Shown one piece after another: positions 13,210 through 20,689 of a stretch of 64,000 nucleotides of DNA. The notes beneath the pieces are model-generated. The model did no database searches. It was not told the DNA's origin and saw only the letters and a list, made by a program, of their open reading frames with translations. The DNA comes from Luteimonas sp. BLCC-B24 (GTDB lineage Bacteria; Pseudomonadota; Gammaproteobacteria; Xanthomonadales; Xanthomonadaceae). The position numbers were made by a program, and so were the translations under genes. The first letter of the stretch is position 1; each line of letters begins with the position of its first letter. Location of the stretch: the NCBI RefSeq assembly GCF_028550595.1, contig NZ_JAQQGN010000002.1:558001-622000 (forward strand), in the 5' to 3' direction.

Positions 13210-14385
13210 TCAGGCCACCACTCCGGAGTCGATCGCCTCGCCGGCCAGACGCCGCGCCCGCGCATCGGCATCGCGCAGGGCGTCCAGCGAATCGGCGGGG
13301 GCGGCGGGCAGCGCGGCGAGCACGTGCTCGACCAGCGCCGGGATGGCTAGAAAACGGATTCGTCCCTGAAGAAAGGCTGAAACGGCCACCTCGTTGGTCG
13401 CGTTGAGGATCGCCGGTGCGCCGCCGCCGGCGACCAGCGCAGCCCGGGCCAGCGCCAGGCACGGAAACGCGTCGGTGTCGGGGGCTTCGAAATCGAGCCG
13501 GCCGTGCTGCAGCAGATCCAGTCCGGCGACACCCGAGGCGATGCGCTCCGGGCTGCCGAGGCCCACGGCCAGCGCCGTGCGCATATCCGGCAATCCCAGC
13601 TGGGCGAGGGTGGAACCGTCGATGAATTCCACCAGCGAATGCACCAGGCTCTGCGGATGCACCAGCACGTCCAGGCGCTCGGAGGGCGTGGCGAACAGAT
13701 GGTGCGCCTCGATCAGTTCCAGCCCCTTGTTCATCAGCGTGGCCGAATCGACCGAGATCTTCGGTCCCATCGACCATTTGGGGTGGGCGACCGCCTGGGC
13801 CGGCGTGACGTCCGCGAGCTGGGCGCGGTGGCGGCCGCGGAACGGGCCGCCGGACGCGGTCAGCACGATGCGCGCGACGCCCGTGCAGTCGCCGCCGGGC
13901 GGCAGGCACTGGTGGATCGCGTTGTGCTCGCTGTCGATCGGCACGATGACCGCGCCGGCCTGACGGGCGGCCTCCATCATCAGCACGCCGGCCAGGACCA
14001 GCGATTCCTTGTTGGCGAGCAGCACACGCTTGCCCGCACGCAGCGCCGCGAGCGTGGAATCCAGTCCGGCTGCGCCGACGATCGCGGCGACGACGGTGTC
14101 GCAGGCGGCCGTATCCGCCGCCAGCGCATCCAGCGCGTCCATGCCCGCGTGCGCCGCGGTCGCGAGACCGGCGGCCTGCAGGCCCGCGCGCAGGCGGGGC
14201 AGGGCGTCGGGTTCGGCGATGACCGCGTGGTCCGGACGATGGGCGATGCACAGGGCGACCAGCGCCTCGACGTTGCGTCCGGCCGCCAGCACGCTGGCGC
14301 GCAGCCGCTCGGGATGGCGGGCGATGACGTCGAGCGCGGATGTGCCGATCGAACCGGTGGCGCCGAAGACGGCGACGCTGCGCAT
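13210..14385 (-). CDS. dxr: 1-deoxy-D-xylulose 5-phosphate reductoisomerase
   Basis: Dxr (IspC) converts 1-deoxy-D-xylulose 5-phosphate to 2-C-methyl-D-erythritol 4-phosphate with NADPH, the committed step of the non-mevalonate isoprenoid pathway. The 391-residue protein begins with the NADPH-binding [15 protein letters not shown]. The metal and substrate site follows in [14 protein letters not shown] and in the [23 protein letters not shown] block. Isoprenoids made here feed UppS two genes upstream. The ATG at 14385 is preferred over an adjacent GTG at 14388. It is nine bases upstream of rseP. Confidence 0.96.
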   Translation of the reverse strand: MRSVAVFGATGSIGTSALDVIARHPERLRASVLAAGRNVEALVALCIAHRPDHAVIAEPDALPRLRAGLQAAGLATAAHAGMDALDALAADTAACDTVVAAIVGAAGLDSTLAALRAGKRVLLANKESLVLAGVLMMEAARQAGAVIVPIDSEHNAIHQCLPPGGDCTGVARIVLTASGGPFRGRHRAQLADVTPAQAVAHPKWSMGPKISVDSATLMNKGLELIEAHHLFATPSERLDVLVHPQSLVHSLVEFIDGSTLAQLGLPDMRTALAVGLGSPERIASGVAGLDLLQHGRLDFEAPDTDAFPCLALARAALVAGGGAPAILNATNEVAVSAFLQGRIRFLAIPALVEHVLAALPAAPADSLDALRDADARARRLAGEAIDSGVVA

Positions 14386-14425
14386 CACGTGCGGCCGTCC
14401 GGAGCGGTCACGAGGCGCGTACGCA

Positions 14426-15265
14426 TCAGAAGCCGAACCAGATCTGGCCGAACGCGAACACCGGCAACGCGGCCAGCACGCTGTCGATCCGGTCGAGCAC
14501 GCCGCCGTGGCCCGGAATCAGGGTGCCCGAGTCCTTGGCCCCGGCGTGGCGCTTGAGCAGGCTCTCGAACAGATCGCCGACCACCGAGGCGAGCACCGTC
14601 AGCAGGGCCACCAGGGCCACGAGCGGCAACTGCCCGGCTGTGGCACCGGCCAGCGGCGCGAAGGCCACTGCGACCACGACGCCTGCGATCACGCCGCCGA
14701 TCAGGCCTTCGACGGTCTTGTTCGGGCTGATCCGCGGCGCGAGCTTGCGCTTGCCGAAGCGGCGACCGGCGAAATACGCGCCGGTGTCGGTGGCCCAGAC
14801 GATCGCCAGCGCCAGCAGCAGCCAGCGGTTGCCGAAGGCGCCGTCCTCGTTGGCGTGGATCACGCACAGCGCCGCCCAGGCCGGAATCACCGCCAGCGTG
14901 CCGGCCGACAGTTTGACGATCCGCGCGCGCGCGTCGTGCGCAGCGGCGAAGGTGTAGCGGCGCAGCCACAGCGTGGCCGCGAGCCACCAGACCACGCCGA
15001 TCATCGCCAGCATCTTCAGCAGCACCAGCGAGCCGCCCCCGGTGGCCGAGGCCCAGACGATCGCCACCATCAGCAGCAGGTTCAGCAGCAGCAGCGCGGT
15101 CCGCGCCAGCGTGTCCTCGATGCCGGCCAGTCGCAGCCATTCCCACAGCGCCGCGAGGAAGACGATCGCGGACACGGCCGCCATCCACGGGGTATTGAGC
15201 AGCAGCACCGCCGCGATCGCGGTCGGTGCCATCAGCAGGGCGGCAAGAATGCGGGTGCGCGTCAT
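14426..15265 (-). CDS. cdsA: Phosphatidate cytidylyltransferase
   Basis: CdsA makes CDP-diacylglycerol from phosphatidate and CTP, the precursor of all membrane phospholipids, in the inner membrane. The 279-residue protein is mostly hydrophobic, with about eight membrane segments. Near its C-terminus it has the family signature around [12 protein letters not shown] and then [36 protein letters not shown]. The ATG at 15265 is fixed by a four-base ATGA overlap with the uppS stop, although the frame is open much further upstream inside uppS. Confidence 0.95.
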   Translation of the reverse strand: MTRTRILAALLMAPTAIAAVLLLNTPWMAAVSAIVFLAALWEWLRLAGIEDTLARTALLLLNLLLMVAIVWASATGGGSLVLLKMLAMIGVVWWLAATLWLRRYTFAAAHDARARIVKLSAGTLAVIPAWAALCVIHANEDGAFGNRWLLLALAIVWATDTGAYFAGRRFGKRKLAPRISPNKTVEGLIGGVIAGVVVAVAFAPLAGATAGQLPLVALVALLTVLASVVGDLFESLLKRHAGAKDSGTLIPGHGGVLDRIDSVLAALPVFAFGQIWFGF

Positions 15266-16074
15266 GCGGTGGTCTCCAGGGGTGGACCGTCGCCGGCCGC
15301 GATCTGCGCACTGGTCAGGCCGAAACGCCGCTCGCGCGACGCATAGACCGCCAGGGCGCGTTCCAGTTCCGCCACGCCCAGCTCGGGCCAGAGCGTCTCG
15401 GTGAACCACAGTTCGGTGTAGGCCAGCTGCCACAGCAGGAAGTTGCTGATGCGCAGGTCGCCGCCGGTGCGGATGAACAGATCCGGCGCCGGCAGGTCGG
15501 CCAGGGCGACGCGGGCGCCTATGGCCGCTTCGTCGATGTCCTCGACGCGCAATCGGCCGGCCGCGACATCGGCCGCGAGTGCCCGCGCCGCGGTCGCGAT
15601 GTCCTGGCGACCGCCGTAACTGGCGGCGACGTTGAGGGTGAGTGCGGTGTTGCCGGCCGTGAGCGCTTCGGCGGCGGCCATGCGCTGGCGCAGCTTCTCG
15701 CCGAAGCGTTCGCGCTCGCCGATGAAGCGCAGGCGCACGCCGCGGCGGTGCAGTTCGCCGACCTCGCGATCGAGCGCGCCCATGAACAGCTTCATCAGCG
15801 CACCGACCTCGTCCTCCGGTCGCCCCCAGTTCTCGCTCGAGAACGCGAACAGGGTCAGCGCGGAGATGCCGCGCTCGAGGCAGAAATCGATGCACAGATT
15901 GACCGTGCGCGCGCCGGCACGATGGCCGATCACCCGCGGGCGTCGGCGCCGCGCGGCCCAGCGGCCGTTGCCGTCCATGATGATCGCCACGTGCCGCGGC
16001 ACGGGGCGGGCACCCGGGATTCGGGACGCGGAGTCCGTCTGAGCGGAATCCTGCGGGTCGGCGGCCTCAGTCAA
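15262..16074 (-). CDS. uppS: Undecaprenyl diphosphate synthase
   Basis: UppS extends farnesyl diphosphate by eight cis-isoprene units to give undecaprenyl diphosphate, the lipid carrier for peptidoglycan and O-antigen. The protein has IIMDGNGRWA (catalytic aspartate D34), GHRAGA, LFAFSSENWGRP and DLFIRTGGDLRISNFLLWQLAY, the five conserved regions of the family. The longest start is a TTG at 16074 (270 residues), with no ATG in frame before the conserved core, so the exact start is uncertain. The stretch coding for SRIPGARP at residues 17-24 comes from a degenerate 7-bp repeat. Confidence 0.95.
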   Translation of the reverse strand: MTEAADPQDSAQTDSASRIPGARPVPRHVAIIMDGNGRWAARRRRPRVIGHRAGARTVNLCIDFCLERGISALTLFAFSSENWGRPEDEVGALMKLFMGALDREVGELHRRGVRLRFIGERERFGEKLRQRMAAAEALTAGNTALTLNVAASYGGRQDIATAARALAADVAAGRLRVEDIDEAAIGARVALADLPAPDLFIRTGGDLRISNFLLWQLAYTELWFTETLWPELGVAELERALAVYASRERRFGLTSAQIAAGDGPPLETTA

Positions 16075-16104
16075 TGGCGTGGCTCTCTTGCTCCGGCTCG
16101 CGCC

Positions 16105-16132
16105 CGATCCCGAATGTCCGATCGCGAATTCC
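16105..16132 (-). repeat. Degenerate 7-bp repeat array between frr and uppS
   Basis: Four heptamers lie end to end on the plus strand: CGATCCC, GAATGTC, CGATCGC, GAATTCC. On the transcribed strand they follow the GNNATYS pattern seen at the lpxB start. Two oppositely oriented units, GGGATTC and GGGACGC, lie at 16017-16030 inside the start of uppS. The likely uppS start codon therefore lies between an inverted pair, as for lpxB. Confidence 0.6.
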
Positions 16133-16140
16133 GGCGCCCA

Positions 16141-16698
16141 TCAAACCGCCATCAGTTCCTGTTCCTTGCCCTTGACCACCTCGTCGACGTCCTTGATCGC
16201 GGCATCGGTGATCTTCTGGATCTCGTCCTCGGTGCGGCGCTCGTCGTCCTCGGAGATCTGCTTCTCCTTGAGAAGTTCCTTGACCTGCTGGTTGGCGTCG
16301 CGGCGGATGTTGCGGATGGCGACCTTCGTGTCCTCGCCTTCGCTGTGGACCACCTTCGACAGCTCGCGGCGGCGCTCTTCGGTGAGGGCGGGCAGGTTGA
16401 GGCGGATCGTGGTGCCGGCGGTGTTCGGGGTCAGGCCGAGATCCGAAGCCAGGATCGCCTTCTCCACCGCACCGACCATCTGCTTCTCCCACGGCGTGAT
16501 GGTGAGCGAACGCGCGTCGCTGACGGCCACGCTCGCGACCTGGCTCAGCGGCATGTCGGAGCCGTAGTAGTTGACCTTGAGATGGTCGACGAGCGCGGTC
16601 GACGCGCGACCGGTACGCACCTTGATCAGCGTGTGCTTGAGCGCCTCGACGCTCTTGGCCATGCGCGTCTGCGCGTCTTTCTTGATGTCGTTGAGCAT
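16141..16698 (-). CDS. frr: Ribosome recycling factor
   Basis: RRF, together with EF-G, splits the post-termination ribosome so it can start a new round of translation. The 185-residue protein is of standard length. It begins [20 protein letters not shown], has KVRTGRAS at the first bend of the three-helix bundle, [16 protein letters not shown] in the beta domain, and ends in the long helix with [15 protein letters not shown] and DEIQKITD. It lies downstream of pyrH and upstream of uppS, the normal order. A perfect TATAAT box lies 33 bases upstream. Confidence 0.97.
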   Translation of the reverse strand: MLNDIKKDAQTRMAKSVEALKHTLIKVRTGRASTALVDHLKVNYYGSDMPLSQVASVAVSDARSLTITPWEKQMVGAVEKAILASDLGLTPNTAGTTIRLNLPALTEERRRELSKVVHSEGEDTKVAIRNIRRDANQQVKELLKEKQISEDDERRTEDEIQKITDAAIKDVDEVVKGKEQELMAV

Positions 16699-16730
16699 GA
16701 TCGGGCCGGGTCCGTGTGCGGAATCGGCCG

Positions 16731-16736
16731 ATTATA
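16731..16736 (-). promoter_or_regulatory. Candidate promoter -10 box before frr
   Basis: On the minus strand the sequence is a perfect TATAAT. It is flanked on both sides by CGGCCG (16725-16730 and 16739-16744), which could form a short hairpin or operator. No good -35 hexamer is found at 16-18 bases spacing. A start about 30 bases ahead of the frr ATG would let the frr-to-accA genes be transcribed apart from pyrH. Confidence 0.45.
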
Positions 16737-16802
16737 AGCGGCCGCGGCCGACGACGGGCGGCGCGGCTGCGCTGCAGCGCGGCATCCCGGCCGCGCGGGT
16801 GC

Positions 16803-17528
16803 TCAGTGGCGGCCCTGCACCAGGGTGCCGATGGCTTCGCCGCGCAGGATGCGCAGCAGCACGCCCGGCTGGCTCATGTCGAAAATGCGCAGCGGCAGGT
16901 CCGAGTCGCGTGCGAGCGCGAACGCCGCCGTGTCCATGACTTCGAGGCCCTGGCTCAGCACCTCGTCGTAGGTCAGGCGCTCGTAGCGCGTGGCCCCGGG
17001 CACCTTCTTCGGGTCGGCGTCGTACACGCCGTCGACCTTGGTCGCCTTGAGCAGCAGATCGGCGCCGATTTCGATGCCGCGCAGCGCGGCGCCGGAATCG
17101 GTGGTGAAGAAGGGGCTGCCGACGCCGGCGGCGAAGATCGCGATGCGGCCCTTCTCCAGGTGCCGGATCGCGCGCCGGCGGATGTAGTCCTCGCAGACGT
17201 CGTTGATCTTGATCGCGCTCATCACCCGCGCACGCGCGCCCCGCTTCTCCAGCGCATCCTGCATCGCCAGTGCATTGATCACGGTGGCCAGCATGCCCAT
17301 CTGGTCGCCGGTCACCCGGTCCATGCCCGCCGCGGCGAGGCCGGCGCCGCGGAAGATGTTGCCGCCGCCGATGACCAGGCCGACCTCGGCGCCGGCCTTC
17401 TGCGCCTCGATCACCTCGTCGGCGAGACGCCCGATCACCTTGGGATCGATGCCGTAGTCCTCGTCCCCCATCAACGCTTCGCCGGACAGTTTGAGCAGGA
17501 CGCGGCGGTAGGCGAGGGGTGCGGTCAT
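16803..17528 (-). CDS. pyrH: UMP kinase
   Basis: PyrH phosphorylates UMP to UDP with ATP, a cytoplasmic step of pyrimidine nucleotide synthesis that in many bacteria is allosterically controlled by GTP and UTP. The 241-residue protein of the amino-acid-kinase fold has [45 protein letters not shown] and [19 protein letters not shown]. It ends in the usual [13 protein letters not shown] segment. The ATG at 17528 follows CGGAGTTCCGCC, a good ribosome-binding site. A longer open frame upstream through the intergenic region is ignored because only this start matches the family. Confidence 0.97.
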   Translation of the reverse strand: MTAPLAYRRVLLKLSGEALMGDEDYGIDPKVIGRLADEVIEAQKAGAEVGLVIGGGNIFRGAGLAAAGMDRVTGDQMGMLATVINALAMQDALEKRGARARVMSAIKINDVCEDYIRRRAIRHLEKGRIAIFAAGVGSPFFTTDSGAALRGIEIGADLLLKATKVDGVYDADPKKVPGATRYERLTYDEVLSQGLEVMDTAAFALARDSDLPLRIFDMSQPGVLLRILRGEAIGTLVQGRH

Positions 17529-17848
17529 GGCGGAACTCCGAGTGCGGGGGCGCGTGGATTCTAGAAGATCGGAACGCATGGCGCTCGACGCGACATGCGC
17601 CGGCACTGTGCGTCGTGCGGCGTGTCTGCAGAGCGCGGGATCGCGCGCACTGGCGGACGACGACCGGTCTGCGCCGGGGACGGTGAGGTCCTGGCGGCGC
17701 GTGGGCGGAAGGTCGGGGCGGGACCGCGGCACCGCCCGCAAGCAGATCGACCGGCCGGACGACATCCGCACCGGGTGTCGCCGGCGACGGTCCGGATGCC
17801 GCGAGAGCCGCGACGCATGCGGCCCTCGAAGTGGCTGACCGGCCGCGC
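17529..17848. other. Intergenic region between katE and pyrH, no gene seen
   Basis: About 320 bases separate the katE stop from the pyrH start. Frames are open on both strands, as is common at this GC content, but no translation shows a recognisable motif or a start with a ribosome-binding site. It should hold the pyrH promoter (minus strand), but I cannot point to convincing -35/-10 boxes. No U-tract terminator follows katE. Confidence 0.6.
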
Positions 17849-19969
17849 TCAGGCGAGCATGCGCAGCCCGGGCTCGCGCTGCCACTGACGCGTTTTCGCG
17901 GCCTCGATGAAGGCGCCGGTGTCGCCCGCATCGACGACGCCGGCGTCCTCGCCGACGGCGCCGGCCTGCAACAGCGCCTGGCCGCCGGCGTCGGCGGCGA
18001 TCGCCTTGAGATGCCCCCAGGCGTCGCGCGCGAAATCGACCGCCGCGGCCTCCTTCGCGAGCTGCGCGCCGGCCTCGGCCGAGAGCACGATCGCCACCGC
18101 GTCGAACACCAGCGACGGTGTGCCCGCCAGCTGGCCGTCCGCCGGCTGCTTGTTTCCGTCCGACAGCGTGGCGCCCCCGACCTTGGGAGCGACCAGCTTG
18201 ACCATCGCGCCGGCCGCTTCGGCCGCCTCGCGCAGCGCCTGCAGCGTTCCGGCATCGGAGCCGTCGTGGAACAGGATGCCGATCGCACGGCCCTGCAGGG
18301 TGGGCTTCATCCGGTCGATGATGCGCAGCGCCGGCGACAGCGGCAGGTCCTGGGGCGGCACGCGGGTCTCGGGGGCCTCGGGCAGGGCGTCGAGGCCGAG
18401 GCCGTCGGCCACGCGCCGGGCCAGCGATTCGTCGACATGACGCAGCTGGCCCACCACGGCCTCGCGGATGTAGACCGTTTCGACCTTCGACAGCTCGAAC
18501 ACCAGCGCCGAGGCGATATGCGCCTGCTCGGGCCCGGACTGGCTGCGGAAGAACATCCGGGCTTGGGAATAATGATCGGCGAAGCTCTCGGCACGCACGC
18601 GCCCCTTGGCGCCATCGTCGGGTGCCGTGGCGTGGCTGCGAAACCCGCGCTCGCGATGCGCACGCGGGCTGTCGTCCTGCAGCGAGCTCGGCTCGTAGGC
18701 CACACGGCCCTTGGGCACGCTCATCTGCATGTGGCCGTCGCGCTGGTGATTGGCGAACGGACACTTCGGCGCGTTGATCGGGAGCTGATGGAAATTGGGC
18801 CCGCCGAGACGCGAGAGCTGCGTGTCGAGGTACGAGAACAGCCGGCCCTGCAGCAGCGGATCGTTGCTGAAGTCGATGCCGGGCACGATGTTCGCCGGGC
18901 AATAGGCCACCTGCTCGGTCTCGGCGAAGAAATTGTCCGGCCAGCGGTCGAGCACCATGCGCCCGACGATGCGCAGCGGCACCAGCTCCTCGGGGATCAG
19001 CTTGGTCGCGTCAAGATGGTCGAACGGAAACGCCGCCGCCTCGTCTTCGGTGAACAGCTGCACGCCGAGTTCCCATTCGGGAAAGTCACCGGCCTGGATC
19101 GCCTCGAACAGGTCCCGGCGGTGAAAATCATTGTCGGCGTGCTGCAGCTTCAGCGCTTCGTCCCAGACGGTGGATTGAATGCCGAGCTTCGGACGCCAGT
19201 GGAATTTCACGAACGTGCTGCGGCCCTCGGCATCGAGCAGACGGAAGCTGTGCACGCCGAAGCCCTCCATCGTGCGCAGCGAACGCGGAATCGTGCGGTC
19301 GCTCATCGCCCACATGATCATGTGCATGCTTTCGGGCATCAGCGACACGAAATCCCAGAAGGTGTCGTGCGCGCTGGCCGCCTGCGGATAACCGCGGTCG
19401 GGCTCCATCTTCACCGCGTGGATCAGGTCGGGAAACTTCAGCGCGTCCTGGATGAAGAACACCGGGATGTTGTTGCCCACCAGGTCCCAGTTGCCTTCCT
19501 TGGTATAGAACTTCACCGAGAAGCCGCGCACGTCGCGCGGGGTGTCGACCGAGCCCGCGCCTCCGGCCACGGTGGAAAAGCGCGTGAACACCGGCGTCTT
19601 CTCGCCGACCTCGGTGAGGATCTTCGCGGTGGTGAAGTCGGCCAGCGAGTCGGTCAATTCGAAATAGCCGTGCGCGGCCGAACCGCGTGCGTGCACGATG
19701 CGTTCCGGAATGCGCTCGTGATCGAAGTGGGTGATCTTCTCGCGCAGGATGAAATCTTCCAGCAGCGTCGGCCCGCGTGGCGTGGCGCGCAGCGAATTCT
19801 GGTTGTCGGCGACCGGGATGCCCTGGGCGGTCGTCAGCAGCGGATGGCCCGCACCGGCCTGTTGCTGGACCTCGTCGCCCTGGCCGCGCGGCCTGTCGCA
19901 CGAGCGGCCCGTAGATGATCGATCGGACGCGGCGGTGTCGGACGGCGCGGGGCCGGGAGGTGTGGACAT
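17849..19969 (-). CDS. katE: Large-subunit catalase (HPII type)
   Basis: This clade-2 catalase turns hydrogen peroxide into water and oxygen. The 706-residue protein matches the long HPII type. A hydrophilic N-terminal arm (about 40 residues) is followed by the catalase core, with [15 protein letters not shown] (essential histidine H93), the [17 protein letters not shown] segment with the distal asparagine, and [18 protein letters not shown] with the haem-ligand tyrosine. A C-terminal DJ-1/PfpI-like domain begins around [17 protein letters not shown]. The ATG at 19969 has CAGGAG seven bases upstream. An unrelated small gene lies 180 bases upstream on the same strand. General stress control is likely from family knowledge, but no operator is visible. 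Confidence 0.95.
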   Translation of the reverse strand: MSTPPGPAPSDTAASDRSSTGRSCDRPRGQGDEVQQQAGAGHPLLTTAQGIPVADNQNSLRATPRGPTLLEDFILREKITHFDHERIPERIVHARGSAAHGYFELTDSLADFTTAKILTEVGEKTPVFTRFSTVAGGAGSVDTPRDVRGFSVKFYTKEGNWDLVGNNIPVFFIQDALKFPDLIHAVKMEPDRGYPQAASAHDTFWDFVSLMPESMHMIMWAMSDRTIPRSLRTMEGFGVHSFRLLDAEGRSTFVKFHWRPKLGIQSTVWDEALKLQHADNDFHRRDLFEAIQAGDFPEWELGVQLFTEDEAAAFPFDHLDATKLIPEELVPLRIVGRMVLDRWPDNFFAETEQVAYCPANIVPGIDFSNDPLLQGRLFSYLDTQLSRLGGPNFHQLPINAPKCPFANHQRDGHMQMSVPKGRVAYEPSSLQDDSPRAHRERGFRSHATAPDDGAKGRVRAESFADHYSQARMFFRSQSGPEQAHIASALVFELSKVETVYIREAVVGQLRHVDESLARRVADGLGLDALPEAPETRVPPQDLPLSPALRIIDRMKPTLQGRAIGILFHDGSDAGTLQALREAAEAAGAMVKLVAPKVGGATLSDGNKQPADGQLAGTPSLVFDAVAIVLSAEAGAQLAKEAAAVDFARDAWGHLKAIAADAGGQALLQAGAVGEDAGVVDAGDTGAFIEAAKTRQWQREPGLRMLA

Positions 19970-20149
19970 GGGCGTGCTCCTGACGGGAAGGGGGACCGGG
20001 TGACCGGCGACCCCCGATGCTGGTGCGCCAGGCGTGAACGCCTCGTCCCGAACCGCAGGAGGCCCGGGCGGCGGAGACGACGCCGGGCGTCCATGAACCG
20101 GAGGCGCGGACGGCAGGATCACGCTGCCGATCCTCCGTCGCCGCGCCGA

Positions 20150-20440
20150 TCAACGCGTGCCGGTGTCCTGGCCCGCTGTCGCGTCGGGAGCGTCGGCAGA
20201 GGCGTGGTCGTCGTCCGTCTTCGGCGTCGCCGGCACGGCTTCGACCGTGCCGTCGGCATTGACGCGGCGCACGAACGCCGGTCCTGCGGTCAGGGACGCA
20301 TCGTTGCCTTCGGCCGAGGCGTTGTTGTCGTGGGCGAACTCCGCACCGCGGGATGCGCCCCGGTCGTGTTCCGCCACGTGGTTGCTCTGGTGGCGCTGGT
20401 CCGGATCGGTGGCCGAGCGGGTTTCATTCTTCGGGGGCAT
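20150..20440 (-). CDS. Small hydrophilic protein of unknown function
   Basis: I do not recognise this 96-residue protein. It starts at ATG 20440 with GAGGA eight bases upstream. The composition is rich in Asp, Ala, Asn, Thr and charged residues, with no hydrophobic segment, and it is probably mostly disordered, apart from a central FVRRVNADGTVEAVP strand-like part. The same frame stays open far upstream, antisense to the EAL gene, but that part is a shadow. The gene is 180 bases ahead of katE on the same strand and could be co-transcribed with it. A stress-associated role is a guess from context only. Confidence 0.6.
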   Translation of the reverse strand: MPPKNETRSATDPDQRHQSNHVAEHDRGASRGAEFAHDNNASAEGNDASLTAGPAFVRRVNADGTVEAVPATPKTDDDHASADAPDATAGQDTGTR

Positions 20441-20492
20441 GGGCCTATCCTCGCGGGTGGGCCGTCCACCCTGGACCGGGCGGCGGCCAGAC

Positions 20493-20518
20493 GGCGTGAA
20501 CCGTCTCGGGTTCACGCC
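20493..20518. promoter_or_regulatory. Perfect 10-bp inverted repeat in a divergent intergenic region
   Basis: GGCGTGAACC is followed after six bases (GTCTCG) by its exact reverse complement GGTTCACGCC. It lies between the divergently transcribed 20150-20440 gene and the EAL-protein gene, 53 bases from the first and about 170 from the second. This suits a protein-binding site, or less likely a hairpin. No matching regulator is known to me. Confidence 0.45.
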
Positions 20519-20689
20519 TCGCCGTTGGACGTCGGCGCTGGGGAGGTGCCGGCAGGATCGGGCAATCGCGCGACGCCCCCGGTCCGCGTCTTCACGGCGC
20601 ACGTTCGAGCGCTGCGCGAGGTTGATCGGGAGTTCGCAGGGGGCCACGGAATGGGCAGACGGTTGACACGCCAGTGGAGGCAGCGACGC

